A stretch of 64,000 bases of DNA from Chaenocephalus aceratus (GCA_023974075.1 CM043801.1:22003236-22067235); one strand, 5' to 3'. Shown: positions 15,406 through 27,716, counted from the stretch's first letter. Notes: a model not told the origin generated them from the letters alone. Numbers and translations: made by a program.

Positions 15406-16225
15406 GCAGCATCTGAGGACCCTGCATCAGAAAGGAAGGGCATCCCATTACAGTTATATCCAGGTTTGGTTCACACTGAGACAATGGGATCGGGCATTCA
15501 TTTTTATACATGTATCACAATAAAAGGCAACAACAGAGAAAAGCAATGCCACATTTTGTATGCTCTATTACAAATATAAATATTACAAGTCTCAAATATT
15601 AAACACAAAATTGAAAAAGGCTGGTCTCTGAATAAATAAATAAACCGTTCAATCTATCAATCAAAGTAGACAGATATTGTAAGTTTCTACTAAATGATAC
15701 TAAAAATGCTGCTTCTGTTTAGGATGTCCAAGAACACTAGCATTTAAAATAGACTATGAGTAACACACGAGACAGGGATGCTTGTATTTATCTCTAATGC
15801 AACTGCAACTTATTTTTGTGGAATCACTTTATCACTGGGTTTATCAAATGGACTTCATGAGGCGTTCAGAAAACACTGGAACTTTCAGAAGTAACTAAAT
15901 GTCCATAGCTTGGTAAACATTGTCGTCAGTAAAGTGAAAACGGTAGTAAGTGGGTTTATTTTCTTTTAGTGAGTCCAAGAATAGTGTGTCAAGAGTGCTC
16001 GAGAACCGCTGCACATAGGGAATTTGTTATGTTAGCAAGATTGAAATGATTGTTTACCAAACAATGTCTTGTATGATGAAATCAGTTTCATGTTTCACAT
16101 ACAGTATGCCAGTATTATTTCTGTGAGTTTAGTTTCCCGTACTACCACATGGAAGAGCTATTAAATGGCATCATAGATAGTAAAAGTAATATCACATGTA
16201 GGCTATTCCCATAACTCAAACTCAC

Positions 16226-16279
16226 CTCATTTTGTTGGCAAAACCCAGAGCGTTCGCTTTACATGGTCGCCATGTTGAC
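16226..16279 (-). promoter_or_regulatory. Probable extl2 noncoding first exon with YY1-type site
   Basis: On the minus strand the sequence runs GTCAACATGGCGACC, then on to a good splice donor (AATGAG followed by GTGAGT). An acceptor for the coding exon exists at 15421. CAACATGGCGACC fits the YY1 initiator-proximal consensus that usually lies just downstream of the start site in TATA-less promoters. Upstream, the sequence is cut off by a transposon whose target duplication is the first eight bases of this motif. The exon call is inference from signals only. Confidence 0.5.
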
Positions 16280-17453
16280 AGTGTTGCCAACTCCATAGTA
16301 AGGAAAGTAGCTATTGGCTGTCCGAAAGTCGCCAGAGGTCCCTAAATGACGTCATCGCCTAATTTGCATATCATGTAATGGTGGTAAAATAACGTTCCAC
16401 CCGGTTCCACCCAAGCCCAAGCCCCCAGGAAGTGCGCCGGAGTCTGATGAGAATATTCGTGCTGGTCAAACGGCGGTACTACACTTCCTTTAGGTTGCTG
16501 GGCCCGGAAACACTTTTTCCCATTGACTTACATTGGGAAAGAGTGGTCTGTAACTCGTTGGATAATTTTTTAAAAACTAAATAAACTACCCAGTATGAAC
16601 GTTTGTATAGCCCTTATTAAAAACATTCGTTCCTCAAGTTGTAAAAATGTGCTAATAACGTTATTCTGAGAGTTATTTCCCTCTGCATTATGGACACGCA
16701 TCTAACCCACGGGACCGCGCCCCCCTGCACGTTCATGTTACGTGTTCAGTACTACATGAGTTTCTCTTTACCCATGGATGCACAACAAGAACGGACCATA
16801 TCGCCTTACTGCCACCCCACGGAGCTGTAATAATGGATATATTGCACATGTTTGCTGTAATTCATCATTTGTAAAATATTATACTACATGGGCTGTATGA
16901 TGTAAATCTTGTATTAAATAAAGTTAATATTACCGACGTAGATTAACGTTCCTGTAGCTTCTTATTGCACTTGCAATTGTTTTAGTTACTTGTGGGCTAC
17001 TTAACATGAATAATCACAGTTACTATCCTTTTACTTCATCACATTTCAAAAAGAAATAGGCTATTGTTATTTTAACTCCACCACAGTAATCCATCATCAG
17101 CTTTACTTTTTAGATAAAGTTTTAACTCACAATTGATCATAACAGGCTTCAACATATACATTTTTATATATTACCAAGTGGTTTCATGTACAACCCACAC
17201 AAGTATCATGCTAAATGAAGCTCTGTTGCTTGGATATCACTAGATCCTGATGTCAGCGTAATATAAAAGTACATAACGATTGATGTGAAATTTAGCATAA
17301 TTTACTAGCTAGCTGCTAACTGCCGCCTCATTAATATAAATCCAGTACCATGCTGTCATGAACGCGCGGTGCTGTTGTTACGTGTACGCAAATTCACGTG
17401 CTTAATGTGAACAAGCCTTTTGGGCGGCGTGGTTAAAGTTGCGCATGCTCTAT

Positions 17454-19203
17454 GGCCCATTCCCAAACCGCCCCCTACACCCTATCCCTACACCCTACCC
17501 CTCCGTTTGCGCGTTCACGCGGAGGGTCCGCCATATTAAGGGCTGTTCCAAAGCAACGAGTGTGGAGGGGGAGTGGGCTATCAAGCCCTCAAACAGCGAG
17601 GCTGCAGTCGAATAGTCCAAAGATCAGCTCCTAAGTTCTAACCCTATCGTCTATTCCTTGACCTCTGAGTGAAACGTCACGGGGTTAAGGGATAGTGGAC
17701 AGGAGAATTCAAAAGGACTTAGGAGAAGAGACTGCGGTACTTTAGAGAATCCGAATGCACTTTCACTATCCGACGTGTTTATGATGCACCAGCGGACGTC
17801 ATGAATGTGCGTCTGCTGCTGTGGGGGAACTATGGAAACTACAGTTTTCTATACAGCGGACTACAACATGGATGTTTAATAAGAACGAGGGACTACTGTA
17901 AACTCATAGAGACTCTGCACCGTGCTCTGATGCTGTTGCTTTGCTTTATGAACGTGGACAACAGAGAAACATATTCTTCATGACCAAAGTTGGAATTGAA
18001 ATAAAAAAGGAAAGCTCGTCACCCTCTCCCTCCGGTCCACATTAATACCAATGATCCCAATACGTATGATTGTATGAACTAAAGATCTTAAAATCAATAC
18101 AAATGTATTTATTATAAACGTTAGTCCTTAACATCTATCACTGTGTATATCACCATTCAAACATCTTTTAAAAGTTGAACAAACTCCACACAGCTCAGTA
18201 AAGACTGTGAAATGTTGACTTTATTTGATAATTTCAGTAAAAACTAACGTTCATATTTCTCTTTTTGATTATAATACTGATGAACGTTCAAAACAAAGCA
18301 CTTTGGCAACTTACCACCTATGTTTTAAAATGCTTAATAAGCACCGTAACTTTCATGATATCATTTCTCGGTCATAATCGGTTGTTTCCGTGAACGGCCG
18401 ACTGTTGAGTGACGGCAAATGCTGCGGCTGCAAGGCATTGTGGGGCAGCATTTTCGCTTCTCCTGTCGGTTAGGGAGGTCCAGTGGTTCCTAAGCTAAAG
18501 GAGGGTATAAAGGAAGTTTGAAACCTCCTTTCCTATCATTCTAGAGAATTCGAACGGCACTTATCATGGCTGCCACTGAGGGACTTCCGGGTCATTTCAC
18601 TCCTTTAGGAAGGTTCCTAAGCTAAATGGACTATTCGACTTCAGCCCGAGTCTGCAGCGATGCTGACTTGAGACCGGTCTCTACCTGACCGGAGTCACGC
18701 TGTGTGTGTCCGTCAGGAAACACGCTGTGTACAAGTAGTTCCAGCAAACATCCACTGATAAACTGCGATGTTAACAACCTCATGATAACCTCATATGTTT
18801 TTAACTTAGGATCATACCTGTGTTTAGTCTAGAAAAAGGTAAACATGTGCATTTTATTATAAAGTTGTGTATATTTACAGACCGTTGCAAAAACTAAGAA
18901 GCTTATAAACATCAGGTTTAAAACTAAAAGAGCTTTGAAACACAATGAAAGATGTTTGGAGTTTTATTTGAGTTATTCATTTATATTTTTTGTCTAAGAG
19001 ATGCTGATTTGAAACATTTGTTACATACAGTTACGGCATTTCCTGTTTCTGCCGGAGAGAGGGGAGGCCGTCCCAAAGCTTGCTGCTGTATTTACTCCCT
19101 CCATCTGACAGGAGGGAGCCTCGTTGAGCTGCGAGTGTGGCTACAGACGGAGTTCACTCCGTCACGGAGGGGTAGGGTCGAGGGAGTGGTTTGGGATTGG
19201 GCC
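17454..19203. mobile_element. Nested inverted-repeat element (second layer)
   Basis: The left end GGCCCATTCCCAAACCGCCC is mirrored on the right by GGCCCAATCCCAAACCACTC (reverse complement). Similarity continues into CCTACCCCTCCGT-type subterminal sequence on both sides. A short duplication may be TAT versus TAC, which I do not regard as proven. No coding capacity is seen. Confidence 0.65.
17601..18645. mobile_element. Innermost inverted-repeat element (third layer)
   Basis: The left end GCTGCAGTCGAATAGTCC is mirrored by GCTGAAGTCGAATAGTCC from the right end. The interior right arm holds two copies of TTCCTAAGCTAAA-type words. Its position inside the GGCCCATTCCCAAACC element makes it the youngest layer of the stack. 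Exact ends and target duplication are unresolved. Confidence 0.6.
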
Positions 19204-20569
19204 TACGGGTACTTCTCATGCATGCCGGGTAATCTGTGACGTTTCGCTCTCTCAAAAGTTGGGCCATTTTGTCATCATGCGCCATTGAGCAACTCTCATA
19301 GGAATGAATGAGGCCCCGCCTCCCACGCTGTATCCAGTTCTTATTACATCCATGGTTCCACCCCCTTCAAGGATCAAAACGACAGTAGATCAGAAATGTC
19401 TCTATTAGAAAAAGTAGAAATAGTTTTAGTAGTTTTTAGTAGAAATATCCCTTACAATAAAGGCAGTATAGTATGCCCGTGTGTCATCTCCAATACATGT
19501 CTTCAACCATCCTTTAAACTCAGGGTTTGATTCCCACTCCTTTCTGTACTTTTGTGAATACAGTTTAGACTGTGACACGATGACCTACGTGGATGTTTAG
19601 CTTGTCACAGAGAGGCACACACACAGTGGACGAGGTGATTAAGTGACTGAAGCTGTCTAGACGCGGAAGAGTGTGGCTGTCTCCTCTCTGCTCTGACTGC
19701 AGCTGAGCTGCTGCGGGAGCCGGGAGGCAACTGTGAGTCTGCGCGCCTGTGACTACTATGGGAGGGCTGAGGGGCTCACGGCAGCTCGTTAACTGCAGAA
19801 CAATACGTGAGTCTCCAAACACCAGAAAAGTCCTAATAACACCATTACAAGTCGTTAGATCAGTCGTTAGTCGCTTTTGACAAAAATAAGTAGCCGGAGG
19901 GTTTGGAAAGCCGCCCAAATTTAACGACAAAGTCGCCAAGTTGGCAACACTGATGTTGACTGACTCTGACTAAAGAGCCTGAAAGAAGAGAGCTGTGTCA
20001 TTAGCGCTACGGAGCATGTGTGGGTATCACAGCTCAGGAAATGAACCGCTGTATTGTTAGAAAACCTGAACAATCGCCAACTTACTGAGCCCTTTAATTC
20101 AGTCTTTTTTGTGTACACTCCATACGTTAATGACATGTACATGAGTTTTCATTCACGTGGGCATATTTAGTATTTCTTTTTAACTGACGCCATCTTTGTT
20201 CTGCTAAATCAAGGCATTACCCATAGGCGTGAATGTAATGTGATTGGATTTCCCGTTGGAGGAACATCTCCCCAGCTACAGAGATAGATACTATCGCCAT
20301 TGGTTTGAAATGTGTACTCTGATTTGGAAAGAACCTAAAACACTTTCGGTAAAACTTCACAAAACCAGAAACTTGAAAATTCCTACAGCTTCCGACAAAG
20401 ACTGTTTTAAATATATGATAATAAGGCTTAGTGTCGTATGTGTTACGTTGATGAAACGTTTGTAACGGGTTGGTTGTAATGGATATTACATAGGCTACAG
20501 ATTTTACCAGTGGAGCAAAGAATAACACTTCTTCTGTTATTCAGGTTGCTCAACACTGCACAGAGGAAC

Positions 20570-23174
20570 ATGACTCTTGCAGCACACCTGAGGTTTCCTA
20601 AAGTCCCACTTTCCAACGGTCTGCAGATTCCAATACTTGGACTGGGTAAGTTGTACTTTAGTTAATAACTGACCTGTCACATTACTCTAATGCAGAGCTC
20701 TAATGCACATACAAAACACTACAGTATGCTTTTATACTTTATACCTTTTTGCTTTATTCACTATTATTATTATTATTAGTTTAAATATGCCATTCTGGGG
20801 ACAAACTAATGTTAAAAAATGACAACCATTCCAACACACAGAGCAACTTTTGTCTTTATGCTAGAAACAATACAAATTCTTTATTTATTTATTTTCTAAA
20901 CAAATACATATTTAGTATACCTGCAATTACAATGTTCTGAATAAAGAGTTATTGTTCATATAGTGCTTTGGCAATACTGTTTCTGGTTATACTCAGCCCT
21001 CCCAGCAAAGACAACAATTAAATGTTTTAAAATCTATTCAAAACATTCAATTGAACTGACATTTTTTTGGGTATAGCTGCCTATATTTGGTATTTTTTCT
21101 CTGTTTTCACCAGGCACATCACATGATGGCGGTTTCTCTCATGATGCCATTGTGTATGCACTCACTGAGTGTGGCGTGTGCCATATTGACACAGCAAAAC
21201 GCTACGGCTGCGAGGAGAAACTGGGTAAGGCTATCATAGAAAGTGGAATACCACGAAGTGATCTGTGGGTCACCAATAAACTGTGGCCAGGGGACTACGG
21301 ATACAAAGCTGCAAAGAAGGCCTGCCTTGACTCCTGCTCACAGATGCGGTTGCATTATTTCGGTATGTTTGTGATTGATTAGGAGATTTTAATCAGAAAA
21401 TAAAGTTTTCTATGTTATCATTGCAATACCACCCATTTTCTTTTATTAACCTGTTATGGGAGATGTACTTTTTCAAAGAATAATTGTTATTCTAGAGCCA
21501 AGAATTCAATAATTGTGAATTCTTTGCTCCATATTTTCATGGCATTTTTCATTCAACAATGTATGCAATCTGTTTTCTCTCTTCTCTAATTACCTGCCCC
21601 CTTTTTCAGATCTGTACCTGATGCACTGGCCAGAGTCATTGCAGTCATGTAATTGCTCAAATAGGGAGATGAGAGCTGAGACTTGGAGAGCTCTGGAGGA
21701 ACTTTATAAAGAAGGTACAGAGCATGGAAGATCATGTCTGAAAAAGTATATGTAATGAGTGACTTCAGCTAGCAGGATTGTTGTGAAGTATCCCTGTGTG
21801 TCACTATAGGGGTTTGCCGTGCTATTGGAGTGAGCAACTTTCAAGTCCACCACCTGGAAGAATTAAAGGAAGACTGTAGTGTTGTGCCACATGTTAACCA
21901 GGTAGGTTTTTTTTCTCCTGGAAAACCTAAATAAGATTATGGAAAAAAGCCCATGGAGGCCTTCAGCTCAGGGGAGATCATTCATCTTTCCCACATCAAT
22001 AACTTTCAAATATTCATGTACAAGACGGTTTGAAATACATGTATTTACCAACAGCGAAAGTGATGTAGTTTCAAATGTAAACTTGCTTATGATTCATCCT
22101 TAAAATGGTATGACCCAACAGGTGGAGTATCATCCTTTCCAGCAGTCCAATCAGCTGATGGGTTACTGTCGTCGGGAGGGAATTGTGTTTGAAGGCTACT
22201 CTCCTTTGGCTAAGGGACAAGTCCTCAGAAACCCAACTGTTCTCCAGATAGCAGAAAAATATGGACACACCCCCGCTCAGATCTGCATCCGCTGGAGTAT
22301 TCAGGTTGTCATGATGTTTAGATATCGCCTGCCTGGAGTTAAACTGGCCTAACACCTATGTCTCCAATTGTTTTATCTCCTTCATCTTTAGAATGGAGTT
22401 GTTACAATACCCAAATCCACCAAAAAGAAGAGAATTCGAGAAAACTGTCAAGTGAGTTGACAATGCTTTACAGAATCGTTTGCTTGATAGTAGAACTTAA
22501 GATAATAAAGAAAACGTAAGAATTTAAGAAAGGTTAAGGACGATTAATTATATTTTTGATGGACCAATCAAGCAGCCACAAACACATTTCAGAAAATTGC
22601 AAAAGTTTAACACACAAAATAAAGAAAAAAGTATGTGTTAGTAGTATTGTACATTGTGCTGCTTTTTTACAAAAATATCCTCTGATGTCCTGAGATAACT
22701 AAAATATGCATCTTAAAAACTGCCATAACATGATATATTAACAAACATTTAAATCTACTATTCAACTTCAGGCCTGAGCATAACTATCAAATATGTATTG
22801 TTTCAGAATTGTACCCACTCCATGATTTTCTCTTGGAAAATGGCATGACATTAGAGTACATTAGTTACTTGGTACTGCCCCACTGCCTGCTCTCCTGAGC
22901 AGCAGATGATACTAATACATGTCAATAGGTTGATAAAACTATTATCGTGAAATGTACTGACAGTTACCGATTGTAGGTCTCTCTCAGGAGCACGCAGTGG
23001 GGCAGTCCCAACTCTAACTAATGTTCACTAATTCCTGTTACCTCTTTCTCTTCTCGTCCTCTCCTCGCTCACACTCAGGTGTTCGGGTTCCAGCTGGAGG
23101 AGTCAGACATGGCTACTTTGGGAAGCCTGCATGATGGAAGACATGTGACGTGGGATTCAACACACGTAGAGTAA
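20570..23174 (+). CDS. Aldo-keto reductase (YtbE-like, short form)
   Basis: Seven coding exons: 20570-20645, 21114-21362, 21610-21714, 21810-21901, 22122-22304, 22392-22451 and 23079-23174. They sum to 861 nt, 286 residues. The protein opens [17 protein letters not shown]. It carries the AKR catalytic tetrad: Asp and Tyr in [11 protein letters not shown], Lys in [12 protein letters not shown], His in LYLMHWPE. It also has the AKR signature region [13 protein letters not shown] and the NADPH-phosphate motif [13 protein letters not shown]. The length is closer to bacterial-type reductases of about 280 residues than to the 315-residue AKR1 enzymes. It is probably a cytosolic NADPH-dependent carbonyl reductase; the substrate cannot be read. 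The gene is head-to-head with extl2, about 0.6 kb away once the transposon is discounted, and tail-to-tail with rc3h1. A 5' UTR acceptor sits at about 20545. Confidence 0.93.
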
Positions 23175-23286
23175 CAAATGTTAGAACATTTAAAAAGAAA
23201 AGTGAGTTTGTATTTTTTGCTGAAAGAAGGGAGTTCTTCTCCTGTGGCATACTAGCTTTGTAATTGTAACATATTGAATGGGATAT

Positions 23287-23376
23287 GTGTACAATTAACT
23301 AATATCTCTGGGATAACATATTGGCATATTAGTATATGCCAATATGTTATCCCAGAGATATTAGTTAATTGTACAC
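23287..23376. repeat. Perfect 43-bp palindrome with 4-nt loop in reductase 3' UTR
   Basis: Arm 23287-23329 (starting GTGTACAATTAACTAATATC) is the exact reverse complement of 23334-23376. Only TAGT lies between them. It begins 113 nt after the reductase stop codon and before its AATAAA at 23841, so it should be transcribed as a long perfect hairpin. Confidence 0.97.
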
Positions 23377-23840
23377 TGAAGCTTTGTACATTCCGTGTCA
23401 TTTGCATATTTTACCATTTCTTAAAATGGCAAACTCTTCGACTTTTACTTCATATTTGTATTGTATTTTCTCTTATCTATATGTATTCCTTGTGTCCATT
23501 TTAAGTATTTTTTTCTGCGGTTCTAGTTAGATTTCTTGATATTTGCAATCCTTGCTTTATTTTTATTTTACTGTTTTGCACCCATTCACCTAAGCAAATT
23601 TCTTGTATTTAAACAACTTAAAAAAAACAAATTGACAATAATATAGATTGAGTCCAAAACAAATCAAGAATATAAAAATAGTCCTTACTTTTCTAGACTT
23701 TCAGTAATTTTTCAGACCATACTCAACTAATGGCTATCCGTTTGTAAAAAAACAAACACAAATGTCAACATGATTGTAACATTCTGTTTATGCTTTTATG
23801 TTGTAAAAGATTGGAAATATTTGAAGACTGTAGTTTATGC

Positions 23841-23846
23841 AATAAA
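23841..23846 (+). terminator. Likely poly(A) signal of the aldo-keto reductase
   Basis: AATAAA followed by an A-run, 667 bp after the stop codon. The opposite-strand signal for rc3h1 lies 32 bp downstream. Confidence 0.6.
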
Positions 23847-23877
23847 AAAAACCCAGACAGTGTAAATGAACAGCGTT

Positions 23878-23883
23878 TTTATT
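23878..23883 (-). terminator. Likely distal poly(A) signal of rc3h1
   Basis: AATAAA on the minus strand (TTTATT on +), about 4.0 kb after the rc3h1 stop. Mammalian RC3H1 also has a multi-kilobase 3' UTR. Proximal signals could be used as well. Confidence 0.5.
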
Positions 23884-26630
23884 TAAGCTGCAAAACTAAA
23901 ACAGTTATTCTGTTGTTTATTTTGTAGGAAAAAAAGAATTCTTAGAAAAAGAATAGGGGCAAAAGTCTAGATTCTATTATTTTTGCAATACTCTGATATT
24001 TATCCAGACATAGAAATTACAAAATAAAACCCAATTTGTCATACTTTTCCATCAGTTTCATACTGCATAGAAACGGACAGCTGGGGTTGCTCTTTGTTAA
24101 AAGCAAAAATAAAAACAATGACAAAAACATTCAGAGTTAGCAATATCATTTAATCTTTCCCCTCAGCTTAGAATCACTGTTGTACATAAGTTACACTTTG
24201 TTTTCTCAATTTCACAGGTTCATTTTTTCTCTCTTCAAACTTCCAGTTTGACCTCCCTCTCGTATCAAACGAAAAAAAAAGCAGATTGTATTATACAAAA
24301 ATGCAAACCAATTTTCACACAGTGAATTCTCTTACAAAGTCATAAAATGGCGTAATAATGGCTACATCCACATTGGAGGAAGATAATTCTAGACATTCCT
24401 TAATGGAGTATAATATACATATAAAAACTTTTTTCTTGCTGAAATCAAACCTGTACCTTAATTTAAGAGATATTTTACAAGGGAGTAATCATATAAAATA
24501 GCCATTTGCGAATTTCCCCAGAAAGTTAGGGAATAAAATGTGAGCCTCGAACAGCAGTAACAGAGTTCAGTGGTCAGGGTGGGAGTGGAGGGGTTAATTG
24601 GTTGTGTAAATGAGGGGTCGATGCAGCAGTTCCACTCGGAAACAAAAACACACAAGAGACTGAAATGAACATCTTTGCTATTTTCTCTGTAGTAAACCAC
24701 CCCATGCGTCTTTGTATGGCAGTTCTGATAAGCTAAACGCGTTTTAGGCTCATTCAGACCTGCAGGGACAATCAGTTAGAATCAGCATTGTGATCTTTTT
24801 GGTTGACTTGCACTCAGAAAGTGAGAAATGTCATTAAATGAACACCATGTGTTGCCAATTCATGGCATTTTAACAGCACAATTAAGCTGGTGGGCCAATA
24901 TATTGTAAATACTTGTCAAATAAGAACACTATTGTGTGAATGTCACTCTTAGCTGTTGACTACACATCAGGTCGATGATGCATCAAAGACTGTAAGACTT
25001 GCAGGTCAGTAAATTCACTCAACTATTGCAGAAACAAAAAAACAAGAGAAAGAGAAAAGAACTACAAACCGAGCTAGGTCAACAACATTTCCTTAAAAAA
25101 TAATAAAAAACACTTTCTTCAAATCTTACGATTTGCATTATTTGCATGTTGCTGTTTTACAAGACATTTTCAAAAGGGAGGGGGGGGGGGGGTCTAATAG
25201 AGTCCCTCTGTACGACTCTAAATCATGCCAATTTATTGTTAATCAGTATTTTTGCGATGACCTCTTGCTCCTAAAGCAGCTAAAGAGCATAGCAAGAGGA
25301 TTTAAGGCCAACCTGTCATCAGGGATTCCTGAATATCCTCTTGGGGGCAGGGGTGGGAATAAAACCCCAACACTTTGCTAATACCTTAAAACTATCACCC
25401 AGTACAGCACACTTTGAGGGGAGAAAAAACTTAAGGGTACATTTTCTACAAGTCATTCTAGCACACACAAAACGTCTCATTTTCCAAAGTTACAGAATGT
25501 TGTCTTCTTCGGAAGCATAGTCTATAAAGAACATCTTTGTTTGAACACAAAAGATTAAGTGAACACACATCAATGCGCACAGAAGTCCTTCGTCTGGGAA
25601 AGGATAAAGTCTGTGTTGGCAACCAGTGGACAGAAAACAAATCAAACAACAAAAATAAACAACAACATTTTGCTGATTCTAAGTAGAGATCATTTAATAT
25701 AAATGCTGAGCGAGTAAAATAAGAGGTGGCACATTAATAGTGCTTTAGTATATTAATGTATGTATACATACTCATATGTATAAGTGAGCTGTGTACCTAA
25801 ACAATAAATGTAGCAAGGAGCAGCCAGAGGCTTGAAGTGTGGTAGGAAATTAAAAAAAGAAAAACCCAAACATCCATTATCGTGGCGCTGACAAATTGGA
25901 AGAGATGCCCATCAAACAGTTCAGATGAGACACAAAAAATGTGTCTTTATTATTTTTGACTCATCAGTTATCAGGGGATTTGTCAAACTGTCAGTTACTT
26001 TGGACCCCTCGTCTGACCGAGACGAAGACCCAACGTTAAACTTAAATGACTTGACCCAGAGCGTCTCCTCTATCCTTCAACCGTTCAAACACAAGGACTC
26101 ACTCGCTCTCAGCAGAGCTGTAAAACTGTAGCCAACCATGCTAATTGTTTACAAAAGGCAAAGAGCTCAATGTGGAGCATCAGCAGTAAACAGTTTACAT
26201 GATGGAGGAAGAGCTAGAATCGTGGTAATGGTGGTGATGTTGACATCAGGTGTAAAGAGGACAATGTGCATTGAATCATGTAATACTCAGCAATAAAGGT
26301 GCTGGATTTATACTCAACGGGTTATAAATTAACATATTAAATCGACCAACTGCTTAATATTTGGAAATCTATCTTTGAAAGTTGGTTTTGTTTACCTCTC
26401 AGTAACCAACAGTCATATTCTCAGCTGTTTACATGATTTGAAATGTACTGTTTAGCTCATAATGACAGCTACAGGGTGCAAACCATAACATCTGGGTTTC
26501 TACAACTTCATGACGACACACGTTCAGCTCAGCTCTAAAAAGCCTTCACTAGGTAAGCCACACCCCAAATCGTAACAACGTAAAGCATGAAAAAAGAAAA
26601 CAACATTTAACAAAAAACACAAGGGAAGGC

Positions 26631-26645
26631 AACTTCATAGAAGTT
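26631..26645 (-). promoter_or_regulatory. Constitutive decay element (CDE) hairpin, perfect 6-bp stem
   Basis: On the rc3h1 transcript strand the sequence is AACUUC-UAU-GAAGUU: a perfect six-pair stem closing a pyrimidine-purine-pyrimidine triloop. It fits the published CDE consensus UUCYRYGAA that the ROQ domain of roquin binds. It lies about 1.2 kb downstream of the roquin stop codon. Confidence 0.7.
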
Positions 26646-27610
26646 AGGAGAACAAATGACAAGATAATCCCAATGGGGAGGCCTTTTGTGTGGCCAGACA
26701 AGAAGCTCTGAGGAGGGAAATCCTTATTTAGCCTGCGTTATAAAAGACCAACATTCACCTGATGCCTGAGGAAGACAGATGTACTCTCTCTCCAGTCTGA
26801 TCATGTGCATTCACCCAAAAAAAACCTACATTTTTGAGCATGCTGTGAAAAATCTCATGGCATAAATCAGCTGGGAGCTCAGGCATTGCAACCGAACCAC
26901 ATCAGGTCACACCACGACCAAGAGAAGCACATAATAGATTCCCTTATAGAAAACATGTGGAAAGCTCATTATCAAAAAGACTTGCTGCAATCCTTAAAAC
27001 AGAATGCTTCAATTAAATATATTATATACGGCTCTCAAGTATGAAACAGACATGTGTTCATAAAATGCACTAATAAAATCATACTTCTTGTGGCAGGTGA
27101 GGACGTGCATGTGAAGGTAGTTCCTGTCACACCTTGCCGAGTACTGGTGGAACGTTAGACTGTGTTTTCCTCCTCAGACCATCTACATCTGGACAACCAC
27201 CTTTGTCTTTTTACGATGATGGGGTTGAGTACCAAGTGACACACTTCTGCCATTTCCTACAATACCTTCATATATCGTCAGATTACAGAGAAGTTTCTCA
27301 GAGTGCTTGGTAATCTGCTCCTTGTTATCCAACCCTTCGTCTACATGGAAGCTAAACCAAGAATCTTATCTAGGGAGGATCCATCAAATACATGGATATG
27401 TTTTGTGTTTGTTAAGGATTGAATAGGCCTATCTTTTTAGAATGTAATACCAATACCACTGTCAACATCACCACCATTTTCTCTTCCTGGTATATATTTT
27501 GTGAGCCTTGTTAATCTATTATCCCAGTACAAACTAAAAAAAATTAACACACAAGAAATGTTATCATATGCTCTGGTTTCCAGGCAAGGAAAGTCATTAA
27601 AAAAAGCTCA

Positions 27611-27619
27611 TTCACAGAA
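27611..27619 (-). promoter_or_regulatory. Second CDE consensus match (TNF-type core)
   Basis: On the rc3h1 transcript strand this reads UUCUGUGAA, a full match to UUCYRYGAA with the same core and triloop as the TNF decay element. The outer pairs here are G-U and U-G, so the stem is weaker than the one at 26631. It lies about 225 nt after the stop codon. Confidence 0.5.
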
Positions 27620-27716
27620 CAAAAAGAAAGAAAATTCATATCACGGCAGATACTGCTCATCTTCTAAATAGAATGGGTGTATGTGTGCCTGTGCATGCTT
27701 TTCAATTGAGCATCTT

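Larger units (their letters stand above)
16280..19952. mobile_element. hAT-like composite element, intact 8-bp target duplication, further elements nested inside
   Basis: The ends are inverted copies of (C)AGTGTTGCCAACT. They are flanked by ATGTTGAC on both sides (16272-16279 and 19953-19960), as expected for a hAT insertion; the leading C of the left end overlaps the duplication. The left subterminal sequence (GCTGTCCGAAAGTCGCC) and the right one (GCGACTTTGTCGTTAAATTT as reverse complement) resemble the abundant fish repeat built on AGTCGC words. No transposase was recognised. Most of its 3.67 kb is made of at least two further inverted-repeat elements. Confidence 0.8.

Noticed and set aside
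25500..25515. Possible third decay hairpin (CTTCTTCGGAAG) in the roquin 3' UTR
   Set aside because: It does not fit the UUCYRYGAA triloop consensus.
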